In this document: piece by piece, positions 32,041-42,789 of the stretch
How the letters are laid out: every line of letters begins with the position of its first letter
How positions within the stretch are numbered: the first letter of the stretch is position 1
Assembly (NCBI GenBank): GCA_030737835.1
Contig: CM060850.1
Coordinates: 14,396,668 to 14,460,667, forward strand
Source of the DNA: Acorus gramineus
Taxonomy: Eukaryota > Streptophyta > Magnoliopsida > Acorales > Acoraceae
Direction: 5' to 3'
DNA length: 64,000 nt
Position numbers and translations under genes: made by a program
Notes under the pieces: generated by a model
What the model saw: the letters and a program-made list of their open reading frames with translations, nothing else
Database searches by the model: none
What the model was told of the DNA's origin: nothing

Positions 32041-34019
32041 ATAACCCCCATAGTTTGGATGGAGGGTTAAAGGCGGTATCATGGTGGGATAAGAATGGAT
32101 ATGGGAAAATTGTTGTTTGTTTACATAGCATAACTTAATATTATTATGCAAGTATAAATGGGTATAAGAGAGTATAACAATTCTAAGTAAACCCTGGGAT
32201 AAGTTTATACCTATTTTATCTATTCCCATAGAAGGCGGGGCCTACCATCATATAAAAAAAATCACATCTGATCATATCAAATCACATATCATTATCTCTT
32301 ATACATCAATATGATCCACATGTCAAATCAATCTTTTACACCTTTTTCATATTTTATTATTCATCAATCAAACAACTCAACCTTTATTATTACGTTTTTC
32401 AATAAGAATAATAATAAAAAAAACACAACCAAACAAAAATTCACTTCCATTGATAAAGTTAGCTGTTCTTGGAATATGTATAAATATTAGAATAACTTAT
32501 TCTTCGATCCAAACCGGAGGTAAGAGTTTTAGTTGCTGGTCTTTGCATGCATTCTTCATGTCATATCTATATATATATCGATGTTTTAAAATCTGAAACG
32601 TTCAATTGATAAATCGATATAACTCATTGGAAACTTATGAAAATTGAAAAAGGTCCATGTAAAATCAGTGAATTCCCTTAAAGGCAATAAAAAATCTAGT
32701 TAGTGTATTACAATAATTTATTAAGTAAATTTTAAAAGAGAATTATAGTATGTAATTCATATATGGTTAAAATCAACCACATATTTGATTAGTTTCGGTT
32801 ATAGTAGAGACTAAAATAAATATTGTCTAATAAGATAGGGGACCTGAGGGGATTTACCGATTTTATAAGGATTTTTTTTTTTTTTTCATAAGTTTCTAAT
32901 GAGCTATATCGATTTTTTAAAATTAAAGGGTGATGACACTTTGGTAACTTTTAATGTATATTTAAGATTAATTATCTACCTAGTTAGTTGGGTGACTATA
33001 GAGACTGAAACGATATTTTTCATAACATAAGAACCTCTAATGATTTTTTAATTTTACAGGGACTAAAATCAATTTAATTAATATTTTAGATAGTTATATC
33101 AAATTTTCTCGTATAATTATTCATATTAGAATAATTATCTTTTCTGGTATAACATGGTATAATATCGTTACCTGTGAATCCAAGAAGGGGACACACTCGT
33201 GGGGGTTGAGGGTTAGTGTGATCCTCATCAGAGAATGTTGGGATGGGTGTCTTTGATCATGTGTGTCTCAGGATATGGAGATGTTGTCAATGTACAGGGA
33301 TAATGAACCGTTCAAGGATAATGTTAGAGTAAGCCCCTGTTCCAGCCACACATTAATAGTATACCTTATTAAGTAAAAGGTATATATTTTATTAAAAAAA
33401 TAAAATATATAATTCAATAAATTACGTAGGTGTATTAATATAAAAAATATAGTTTTTTTTCACTATCAAATATATGTGACTAAAATTGAAATTGAAAAAG
33501 GAAATGTGCGTAACAAACTATAATATTGATATATATATAGCTTAATATATCAATTTTTATGAAAGATTTTTAAATTAGATTTTTTATTTTCTAGTCCCCA
33601 TAAACTATATGGTTTAATGATCGATCCCCACTTTTTAATATTCCAGTTTAAGTCTCAAGGTTTAAAGGATATGTTCTTTATTAGTATGTGGAAGAGATCT
33701 ATTACTAAATTATTTTGTTTTTCTTTATTAGTTTCTAGAAGGGAAAAAAAAACATATAATTTAAAATTAGAAACTTAAATTATAATATGAAAAAGTAAAG
33801 AATTGATCAATCTATCGTATATATATTTTGTGAGGACTTAAAAATGAAAAACCATTTTTGAATTTTAAATATATTGCGGTGAATTATATATCAAAATTGC
33901 TTATATAGATATCAGTTCAGAAACAATACTGAATGCCGCATGTGATGTCTATATCACTTATCTTGCAATAATAAATGTATATGTTTGTCTTTTGTCTGCG
34001 TGCATATATTTTTATAACT
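32041..34019. other. AT-rich spacer between the two sulfotransferase copies
   Basis: No coding sequence is supportable. Near 32,579 a short stretch (GATGTTTTAAAATCTGAAAC) resembles the end of the hAT MITE at 30,900, suggesting a fragment of the same family. Confidence 0.4.
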
Positions 34020-34275
34020 TATCTTGTAATGCATGCATCCAGAGATATTTTTAATACTTACCTTAATAATAGCATATCTTCATCACTTTATCTTTGCAAT
34101 GATGCATGCATGCATAGATATTTTTAATACTTATCTAAATAATAGCATATCTTCATTACTTTATCTTTGAAAAATGATGCATGCACATGTGATATTCTTC
34201 ATCACTTAGCTTTACAATAATGCATGCACATGTGATAATCTTCATCACTTAGCTTTACAATAATGCATGCACATG
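34020..34275. repeat. Tandem repeats with GCATGC cores upstream of the sulfotransferase
   Basis: Two related units of about 85 bp (each with AATAATAGCATATCTTCAT and then ATGATGCATGCA) are followed by two nearly identical units of about 45 bp (TTCATCACTTAGCTTTACAA, then TAATGCATGCACATGTG). The array ends about 500 bp before the start codon and carries several CATGCA/TGCATG cores, the RY element bound by B3 factors in seed genes. Confidence 0.7.
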
Positions 34276-34690
34276 TGCGCCTATTATAAAATTAATTTAA
34301 AATCCAAAGCATGCTGTGGAAATTAATTTGAGGTCTATGAGTTTCTCCATCTAATATTTTTAGGTCCCTCAAACTTTTGAGTTATTTTTAAGCCCCTAAA
34401 ATGATAAAAATTTATTTTTAGATCATTTCAATTGGATGTCATTATTAGTATGTCCATTTGAGACGCAGAAAATAATCTTTCCCAAGTATGTACACTATTA
34501 ATATTTTTATATATAATGTTAAGTATCTCCCGTACACTCCTATGTTCTTGGTTAATCTTCTTTGCCGTAACTATATTTTGATGGTTTAAGATACATGTCT
34601 TCATATTTGGATTTTTAATATGTTACACTTAAGTGCAACAACATTCTATAACCAATTTCAAAATCAATATTGCTTTTATCTTCACTCATC

Positions 34691-34702
34691 TAGTATATAT
34701 AT
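34691..34702 (+). promoter_or_regulatory. Probable TATA box of the sulfotransferase gene
   Basis: AGTATATATATGTGG lies about 80 bases before the ATG at 34,776, followed by a purine-rich leader and a CTCCTC tract. The position suits a short 5' UTR. Confidence 0.5.
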
Positions 34703-34775
34703 GTGGAAGGAGGAGAGAGGGGGGAAACAAATAAAAGGACAAGACAAGCTCCTCCTCCTCTTCCTCCTCCTCAAA

Positions 34776-35987
34776 ATGGTTCTCCTCACCCGCACCAACA
34801 TCCCCACAACAGAAAACCAAGAAGAACAACAACAACAAGAAGATCAAGAACCCTCTCTTGATGAGGGACTGCTCTACGTGCCCCTCATCAACCACCAGGG
34901 CTTCTGGTTCCCCCACCCGGGCTTCCTCCAAGGCGTCACCGCCGCCCAACACCACTTCGTTGCCCGTTCCAAAGATGTAATTGTCACCTCCGCCCCTAAA
35001 TCCGGCACCATTTGGCTCAAAGCACTCCTCTTCGCCACCGTCAACCGCAAATGCCTCTCCTTCACCGACGACGATCACCCTCTTGTCAATCTCAACCCCC
35101 ATGACTGCGTCCCCTTCTTGGATTCACAGGTATACATGGCATTACTCCAGAAAGATAACTATTCAAAAATATAGATAATTTATAGAATAAATTATAATTT
35201 TTTTTTATTATATTTTTAATTATTCTCAATGATAAAAACACTCGTATATAAATAGATATGACATGAAGACTGTATACAGAGATGGGCCGCTAAAACTCTC
35301 TTGTTTTCATCAACACAGGTTTACTCAAAGACGCCTCCATCCCCGGACATTGAAGACCTCCCTTCGCCAAGGCTCTTCGCGACGCACGTCCCATACCCGT
35401 TGCTCCCAATCTCCATTCCAGAGTCCGGTTGCAAGATCGTTTACCTCTCCCGGGATCCAAAAGACTCCTTGGTCTCCCTCTGGCACTTCATCAACGCCGC
35501 CAAACCAGAGACCTCCGAAGCCCTCCCCCTCGATCGGGCGGTCGACTCCTTCATCCGTGGCGCGACCCCCTACGGACCCTTCTGGGACCAGGCGATGGGG
35601 TACTACAAAGAAAGCTTAGAGAGTCCAAAGAGGGTGCTTTTCATGAGATATGAGGAGCTTCATAAAGATCCGTTTGGGGAGCTGAAGAGGTTGGCGGAGT
35701 TCGTTGGGTGTCCGTTCACGGAGGAGGAAGAGAGGGGAGGTGTTGTGGGGGAGATAGTGGAGATGTGTGGGTTTGAGAGGTTGGTGGGGTTGGAGGTGAA
35801 CAAGAGGGGGAAGATGGAGATGGGGAAGGCGGAGGTGGAGAATAGGGTGTTCTTTAGGAAGGGGAGGGTTGGGGATTGGGAGAATTACTTGACTGAGGAG
35901 ATGGCGGAGCGTGTTGAGAGGGTGGTGGAGGAGAAGCTGAGGGGGTCCGGGTTGAGCTTTGGCAGTAGTACAGTGTCTCGAGCTTGA
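34776..35987 (+). CDS. Cytosolic sulfotransferase (SOT family)
   Basis: Two exons, 34776-35129 and 35319-35987, are joined by a GT-AG intron of 189 bases into 340 residues, normal for plant SOTs. The enzyme transfers sulfate from PAPS to a hydroxyl group of a small molecule in the cytosol. Visible motifs are the 5'-phosphosulfate loop PKSGTIW (residues 74-80), a histidine in NPHD (residue 109) at the catalytic base position, the 3'-phosphate-binding SRDPKDSLVS (Arg163, Ser171) and the C-terminal RKGRVGDW (298-305). The N-terminus has a Gln/Glu-rich stretch (about 15-27). The acceptor substrate (flavonoid, brassinosteroid, hydroxyjasmonate or other) cannot be read from sequence. The start was chosen at the ATG after the TATA box; upstream in-frame codons lack family similarity. 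A possible poly-A signal AATAAA lies near 36,039. A broken exon 2 copy lies inverted 3 kb away. Confidence 0.93.
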
Positions 35988-37780
35988 TATTATGTTTTAT
36001 TTTTTTATGAGGTCTCTGTGGGAGCTGTGTTAGTGGTAATAAAAAAACTGGTTGAAATATGTGAAGTGTGGATATGAATATCAATGTATCTGCTCTATAA
36101 TATATCAGTATCAGTGCATTGCACACGAATTAATTTGAACAATATTTTGTTTTAACTATTAGATTTAGAGAGTTCGGGTTAGGTAAAGGGAACGGTTATT
36201 TAAACCCCTCATTTAATGGAAACCACCCCGAGATCCACCCAACCAATTTTTTTAAACTTATAAAATCACTCCCTAATAAATACTATTGTGCAAAACCACC
36301 CCAACTCATTTAACAAAACTATTTCTCTCTCTTCGACCAATCTCCATCCGTGTGCCCATTTCGATCGCCGGCCACAATGCCCACTGGTCACTGTCCCGCT
36401 GTCCCCTCCTTTACCCGCCTTTCCTCTCTTTCTTTTGCCGCTCTGATATTGTTCCACCCGCCCGTTGTCCTTTGTTTGATATCTAGATGTAAAGTAAATA
36501 TACTTCCTCCATCTTCTTTTTCATCTTCTTCTTCTTGTTGTTGTCGACTTTGTTTGTGTTATATTTGTCCTTTGAAACCTTAGTTGATCAATGATTTTGA
36601 TTCATTTCCTAATTATGAGTTTGATATAGTTTTTTTTTTTTTTGTTGTTTATATTAAAACAAGGATGGCTATATAAACTAACAATGACTCATTTTATTCA
36701 AATATGTGATTGATATTAGTTTGAAAAGCATAACTCTTCTGTTTCAAATATGTGTATAAGATCCTACTGGGTATATAACTTTAATTTCTCGTATATGATT
36801 GAGTGTTTACTTAATTATTTTACAATGCAGTATGACTCCCACTGAACATATTTGACATACATCTTTCAATCAAATTTTTTTTCTTCAATTGACATGGCAT
36901 TAAGTTCTCGAGATGATGAAGTTCAAGCAGATCTATAAGAAATAGCTTGCGATTATCTGTTGGTATCAACATTGTCACTGTCGGTCATTGGCACTTTTCT
37001 CAACATCTCATGTGTGGACTGATACTTATCTTTTTATTTTTAATAATTTGCTAGTATCGATACTCTACTTGGCAACATATTTTATACGTATCGATAGTAC
37101 GTGTGTTGACATTATAACAGAAAAAAATGATTGTGTAACCTTTCAGTTTGACACTAGAAGTGTCGACTTATGTAACATCGGTTGACACTAAGTTTGTCGA
37201 ATAATACAAGGGGTGGATTTGGTTCAAAATAGGGTGTGGTTGGTGGGGGTGGTTTTCCTATGGTTCTGAGAACATAATCATGGGGTGGTTTTCTCAATGT
37301 ATAGGGTGGGTATATAACCCCCCTCAAGTAAAATGCGAGTTGGACAATTTGATTATTCAGTGTGATCGTGACCGTCCGATTTTATCACTTTGAGATATAC
37401 AATTTAATTTAATCCTAAAAAAGGAAAGGCTAAAATTTAATTGATTCTAATTTTAATTTTAAAATTTTATAGAATATCTCAATCTTAATATTCATAATAT
37501 ACTTCTATAAGAACAGACAGTCCTGATCGCGTTGGACAATCAAATTGTCCAATGCATGTTGGATCTGACCCGATCCAAGAATTAACACCCGCACCCCATA
37601 ATTAAGAAGGAAAGATGATCCAATTGTAGTGTTGAAATATTACGTGTTCCATTTGAAATCAACTTTTCATAATCCATAATATAGTGCGATATAATCCATA
37701 TATAGGAACGTGGGAATCCATGAAAAAAGTGTAGGGGTGGAATCAAGTCAACCTTCCCCAACTCAGCTGATATATTAAAC
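35301..37780 (+). repeat. Inverted duplication, copy B (contains the intact exon 2)
   Basis: This is the partner of 30,130-32,040 in inverted orientation. Homology begins in the sulfotransferase intron (TTGTTTTCATCAACACAG), runs through exon 2 and the 3' flank, is interrupted by the 1.14-kb insertion at 36,189-37,325, and continues to about 37,780. Confidence 0.8.
36189..37325. mobile_element. 1.14-kb inverted-repeat element present only in duplication copy B
   Basis: Comparison with copy A shows an insertion here. The flanks AGGTAAAG (36,181-36,188) and AAGTAAAA (37,326-37,333) resemble the empty site ATGTAAAA of copy A, suggesting an 8-bp TSD. The ends are imperfect inverted repeats: GGTTATTTAAACCCCTC...AAACCACCCC against GGTTATATACCCACC...AAAACCACCCC on the other strand. 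No transposase is seen. Confidence 0.65.
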
Positions 37781-38128
37781 GGATGTGTTTGAAAATAATT
37801 GTAAGCCCCTCACAGCCTTCCATATTAAGCTCCTTACAGCCTTCCATATGGAAAACCTCCCAGGAGATGTTGGGATCTCCTAGGGGTTACCAGCCCATTG
37901 ATATTTGAGTGCAAAAAATGTCTCCATGTAAGTGTGAGCTTGGGCGGCGCTACATGTAATATCACATTCAAAAAAGAAAAAAAAAACATAAACTACTACT
38001 ATCACTCTTTTAAACTATGGTAACCCAACCTACTAGTAATCCCCCATCCGCCCATCAGTTGAACTACGAACATTATTTTGTGATCACGATTCATGACACA
38101 ACATATTGGCTCGTTTTGGCACGGCATG

Positions 38129-38966
38129 CAGGGGCGGAGCCACCTTAGGCCCACTGGGGGCAGCTGCCCCCACTCAAAATTTTTTAAGCTTTTCTACCCT
38201 GTTGTCACCTGTGTTTGTAATAGAAATTAACAAATGTATATAATATATGCCCCCACACCATTCCCCACAACTAGTCCAACTCTCTTCTATGCATGGGCCC
38301 ATTAATGACATGTAATTATCTCAAATCTCTTTTCTTTGTCAAAGTTTAAATAATGTTATTTTTTATTGATTTTTGTTTATTCTCTTTTTAGAGATGCAAA
38401 ATATGATAACATCAGATTATTTTTTGTATCTTGATAGTCCATAGATAATCAATCCAGATGAACTCTTTATAATTTATTAAGAAAAGTAAAATATACATCG
38501 AATGAGTATCAAATGATGAATTTTGATGTCATATTTCCTTTAGGATGTATGAATATGGCGTGCGACAGTTTATGCATGGTTATATATATATTTTTTTAAT
38601 CTTAAGTTGTCTTTTTAAAAATTAATCCCATATATTTTGTGAGAATTAAAAGAGTTGCTTTTATTTATTTTTTACTCGTTCATTTTTTTAGTTGGTTTTT
38701 GTTTCATTTTTTAACTTCAATATTTTTTCTGAAATCTCTATAACAAAATTTTCTTAGAGCGTTGAGACACTTTTAGTTTATTTTGCAGCCTCATACACTG
38801 ATACACTATAATAAGACAGTGTATACTGTGCCTACACTGCTTTATCGCAGTGTATAATTTTTATCAATGTATGGGATGCAATTTTTTACATTTTTTCTAA
38901 ACAAATACATTACTATATATATTTATTTCAATTTGTATAACAGTATGTATTTGATCAATAGGTGAG

Positions 38967-39000
<34 letters not shown>

Positions 39001-39111
39001 AAAAAAACCCCAATGAAGATAACACACGAAGCTGCACACGAGACTGAACATATCAATCTTCATTTTCTTATTGTCTGCCCCCATTGAACATAAATCCTGG
39101 CTACGCCACTG
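38129..39111. mobile_element. Non-autonomous hAT element, 983 bp
   Basis: Perfect 8-bp duplications ACGGCATG lie at 38,121-38,128 and 39,112-39,119. The left end is CAGGGGCGGAGCCACC; the right end on the minus strand is CAGTGGCGTAGCCAGG. Both continue with similar GGGGGCAG words. The interior is AT-rich, with a (TA)n run near 38,967-38,994 and no transposase. Confidence 0.85.
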
Positions 39112-39191
39112 ACGGCATGTAAGTGTGAACACAAATAGAATAATATATAATCAAGTAAATAAAAAACTTAATCAATTACTGATCAAAGTTT

Positions 39192-39310
39192 TTTTTTTTT
39201 TTATTGTTAAAAAGAATAATAAGATAATAAATGTCTGAGCCCGGGTTCGAATCGACTTGCTTTTATAAGCGTCATAACCGACTACACCACCCAGACTTGC
39301 TTTTATTGTT
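39192..39310 (-). mobile_element. tRNA-derived SINE, minus strand
   Basis: The minus strand has an A box (TGGTGTAGTCGGTTA), a B box (GATTCGAACC) and a 7-bp acceptor-like pairing (GTCTGGG with CTCAGAC), then an A-rich tail ending in about 13 A residues. The flanks GATCAAAGTTT (39,181-39,191) and GGTCAAAGTTT (39,311-39,321) form a near-perfect TSD. The anticodon region is collapsed, so it is a SINE head, not a working tRNA. Confidence 0.75.
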
Positions 39311-39547
39311 GGTCAAAGTTTAAATAAACTAATCACTCTCAAAGAGTGATAAAATGATGTGTTCTCTTGCAATTGGTCCGATCATTAAATTAGATGGATT
39401 TCGGTCACTGAATCAGAACTCATACAAACATTTATGGGTAATTAGCACTTTTAAACCCCCCCCCCGAAGTTGAATATTTACAAAAATAGCTCCACCACCT
39501 GAATATTTACAAAAACTAGCCCCGCTAACATTTTGCATTGGAGACGG

Positions 39548-39675
39548 ATATAATCTGTCTACAGTGTTTTACCGATATGTCGGGATTTACACTGGAGACG
39601 GATTATATATAATCCGTCTCCAGCCCCTTTTTGGGTATTGACATTGGAGACGGATTATATATATACCGTCTCCAG
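39548..39675. repeat. Palindrome cluster in the left MULE end
   Basis: Three units contain GGAGACGGAT...ATCCGTCTCC or close variants (near 39,540-39,562, 39,592-39,622 and 39,645-39,676). Each can fold on itself in a 24-28-base perfect or near-perfect hairpin. Confidence 0.75.
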
Positions 39676-39723
39676 AGCACATCCTATATAAATCCCGCCC
39701 CCGCCCCCGCGTCCTATAAAATA

Positions 39724-41255
39724 CATGCGTGCTACCTTCATTTATTCAGAGATTTTGAGGATGCTGGCCGATATTCATGGGGTGCAGCTGCTTTGGCCCA
39801 CTTATATAGAGCATTGTACAGAGGTAGTGTGCTTGGAGAGAGGATGTCGGCAGGATCTCATGGTTTTTATTCTTTGCTACAGGTAATATGCAAACCCCAA
39901 TTTTCATCCATACATACTAAATTTGTTTTTTTTTCTGTGTTACTTAAGATTTTGTTCCAACGCAGCTATGGTCGTGGGAGAGATTACATGTGGGACGACA
40001 TCATTCCATGATCCAGATTTTGTTCTTGGAGATCGACCTTTGGGAGCAAGGTAATGTCAATATTTTCATCTTCTTTTGTCAATTCATAGAAGATCATATT
40101 TCATTAAATTCCTTATTTCAGGTGGAAGGTGACTCAGAGGTTTGATGAAAATTCGCGTGTTTTGATATACTATAGAGCACAACTGGACTATCAGCTTCAA
40201 TCGCAGGTGATTATACAATTAGTCATATATTTCACAAATGATATATTCTATGTTAATTGTGATACTAATTATAAATTTGGTTTTTGGTAGGTTATATGGC
40301 AGCCTTATGCTAGGACATATGAGACACTACCACCTGCATGTATGGATCATATGGAGTTATGGACGGCTAGGGTCCCACTCATTTGCTTTGATATTGTGGA
40401 GATGTACGTGCCAGATTGAGTCGCACGTAAATTTGCATCAGGACATTCCATCTTATGTAGAGGCCATCGACCGGGTAAACAGACGAGGTAGACAGGATGT
40501 CAATTGGATAGTTTTTCACCAGACTTATATCGAGCGTTGGGACCAACGCTTGGATCACATCCACCAATTCTCTCATACCCGGAGTTCGAGGAGATATATG
40601 GAGTGGTACTGGGAGAGAACAGTCAGACATATCAATCCTCCAGGCTATGTCGCACTAAATTCGGTAAGAATTTTAAACGCGTGTTAAATTTTTAGAAAGT
40701 GATAAATGATTTTATAACAACTTATCATATTGAAACTTTTGTTAACAGGGGGGAGTTACACAGAACATTACCGAGATGCTTGCAAGGGGGTTGGTCTTAT
40801 ACCCCAACTGCGATGAGTGGGATCGTATAATTGCTGCAGCACGTGACTATGCAGAGGCGATGATGGGAGACAGGGGACAACCTTCGAGTACCTCCAGTGC
40901 ATCTACAGATGCTGATGATTCTGAGGATGTCGTAGATGATAGTTTTGTTCACACCGAACTCACAATTGATGAGTTCTTCAATGATGTACGACTCGATGCA
41001 GAAATCGATGAGCAGCCACAACAACCAGCCCCAGCTCCTGATCAAGCTCCACAGATGACACTCCAGACATATATTCGTGGACCACGCAGGGTTTGGTGTA
41101 CTTCTACTACTGCCAGTCGGGGATCGGGCGAACAATTTACCACTCCACCACAATCAGGTGTGCCGCCATCCACAACAACTGACGTACCCTCTTCATCAGC
41201 ACCTCCTGCTCCGAGAAAAGCTAAAAAGAAAGGATTTATGAAAATATTTGGATGA
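39724..41255 (+). pseudogene. Plant mobile domain (PMD) protein, truncated and frameshifted
   Basis: Five spliced pieces can be followed: to 39882, 39966-40050, 40122-40206, 40291-about 40675, and 40749-41255. Typical PMD stretches are YSWGAAALAHLYRALYRG, LWSWERLHVG, FVLGDRPLGAR, VLIYYRAQLDYQ, VPLICFDIVEMYVPD and VNRRGRQDVNWIVFHQTYIE. The frame breaks near 39,995 (one base lost relative to the expected GR-TSFHDP joint). A TGA at 40,417-40,419 replaces the expected Arg codon after VPD, and further frame changes lie near 40,430 and 40,565. The N-terminal half of the domain is absent. The last exon is open and ends in a Pro/Thr/Ser-rich region and a basic KAKKKGFMKIFG tail. PMD proteins such as MAIN act in the nucleus, but this copy should be non-functional. 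Confidence 0.8.
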
Positions 41256-41482
41256 TTGTATTTATGGGATGTAAGACATGTTTATTATATTTATGCATTT
41301 TCATTTGTGTTTATTGTATTTATGTATTTTCATTGGTGTTTAGAAACAGGAGTCAAGTGATTGTAATGGATTTATGCAAATATCAATGCATTTTTATTAT
41401 ATTTATGCATGTTCAAGCAGGAATTTTTATACAGGTGAGATAACCAACAATCTATACAACAAAAAAAAAAAAATTAAGATGG

Positions 41483-41656
41483 AAAACGGATTATATATAA
41501 TCCGTCTCCAGGAGACGGGTTATATATAACCCGTCTCCAGTGTAAATTCCCAATAAGGGGGTGATTTACACTGGAGACGGATTATATATAATCCGTCTCC
41601 AGTACAGATACGGGTTAAAACACTGGAGACGGATTATATATAATCCGTCTCCAGTG
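41483..41656. repeat. Palindrome cluster in the right MULE end
   Basis: At least four hairpins with GGAGACGG/CCGTCTCC or GGAGACGGGT variants lie near 41,483-41,510, 41,511-41,541, 41,572-41,602 and 41,623-41,653. They mirror those at the left end. Confidence 0.75.
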
Positions 41657-41761
41657 CAAAATTTTAGCGGGGCTAGTTTTTATAAATATTTCGGGTGGCG
41701 GGGCTATTTTTGTAAATATTCAATTTTCGAAGGCTAAAAGTGCTAATTATCCAACATTTAT

Positions 41762-42572
41762 AGGTGGATGGGATGGTGCACAAGATGGACCATAACACAT
41801 GGGCTTACTGTTACAATGAAGAAAAAAATCCCACAAACAATTCTTGTGTACTGAGTGTGGAATATCCATGCGTGCCCGGGTAGAAATACTATGGCCGAGG
41901 ACCCATGCAAATCTCCTAGTGTGTGTGTGTGTGTTATATAGGCAATATAATATGTTAAAGTGGCTCCATGCCAAGTTTTTTTTAGTGAGTAACATTTATA
42001 TTTCTTGATTTGTTATGATCAGAAACTACAACTATAACTACGGTCAAGCCGGAAAGTATTTAGGAATCGACCTCCTCAACAACCCTAGCTTGGTCGAAAC
42101 CAACCGAACCGGATCATTTTAGTATTTGACATGGCCTTCTGGTTCTGGATGACGCCTTAGTGGCCTAAGTCGTCGTGCCACGACGTCATGATCGGGAAGT
42201 GGAAACCATCAAAGGTTGATGTCGCGGCAGGGTGCTTGCCAGGGCAAACGGAGGGATTGAGTGCGGGCATGGAATCGATGCGCCAGTTGAAGGATGCATC
42301 GGATTTTACAAGACGTATCGATATGTATGTATGTATGTATGTGGTATGTTGGCAGTATCGATATAAGTAATTTTTGCATTTGAATACGATCATCTAATAA
42401 TTTTGGTATGAAGTACTGAGGACAGTTAGAATTTTTTTATGTTATTACAAAATAAGTAAAATCTTTTCTATAAGAGATTCGGGGAGATTTGAGAGATTTC
42501 AGGAGATTTGAGAGATTCTGTTATGTTAGGTTTTCTGATCAACAAATCAACTCTGTAATTGAAGAAAATAAA
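41762..42572. other. Intergenic, no supportable gene
   Basis: The interval holds a (TG)n run near 41,918-41,934 and a (TATG)n run at about 42,323-42,342. A relatively GC-rich piece at 42,130-42,310 has short open frames on both strands that I do not recognise. Confidence 0.4.
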
Positions 42573-42789
42573 ACAATCTATGATATTTTTTTTTTTTGCT
42601 TGGTAATTGGAAGTTGTATTTCATTGCCAAAGTTATAAATGTACAGTGTACATTTATAAAAAACAGGGGAGGGGGTAATTAGAATGGGTATCAAATACAC
42701 CCATTAACAAAATGCCCCCATTAATCAAAATTTCACCTGGTTACATAAGGGAGACATGGAAGAAAAGAATAAAATTAACTAATTCTAAT

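Larger units (their letters stand above)
39436..41752 (+). mobile_element. MULE carrying a plant-mobile-domain gene, perfect 9-bp TSD
   Basis: Duplications AACATTTAT lie at 39,427-39,435 and 41,753-41,761. The inverted ends start GGGTAATTAGCACTTTT (left) and GGATAATTAGCACTTTT (right, minus strand) and extend about 250 bp. They include several copies of the palindrome GGAGACGGATTATATATAAT with its other half. The cargo is a decayed plant mobile domain gene and no MuDR-type transposase. Such association of plant mobile domains with MULEs is known for the family. Confidence 0.85.

Noticed and set aside
31456..32229. 257-codon minus-strand frame as a second sulfotransferase gene
   Set aside because: The frame joins out-of-frame sequence upstream to a shifted exon 2; it lacks exon 1, the PAPS loop and the correct C-terminus.
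39235..39300. Functional tRNA gene
   Set aside because: Acceptor pairing and boxes are present, but the anticodon arm is collapsed and the unit has a poly-A tail and TSD, so it is a SINE head.
42157..42393. Minus-strand 78-codon frame in relatively GC-rich DNA
   Set aside because: No domain, no start context and an opposite-strand frame of similar length; not enough to call a gene.
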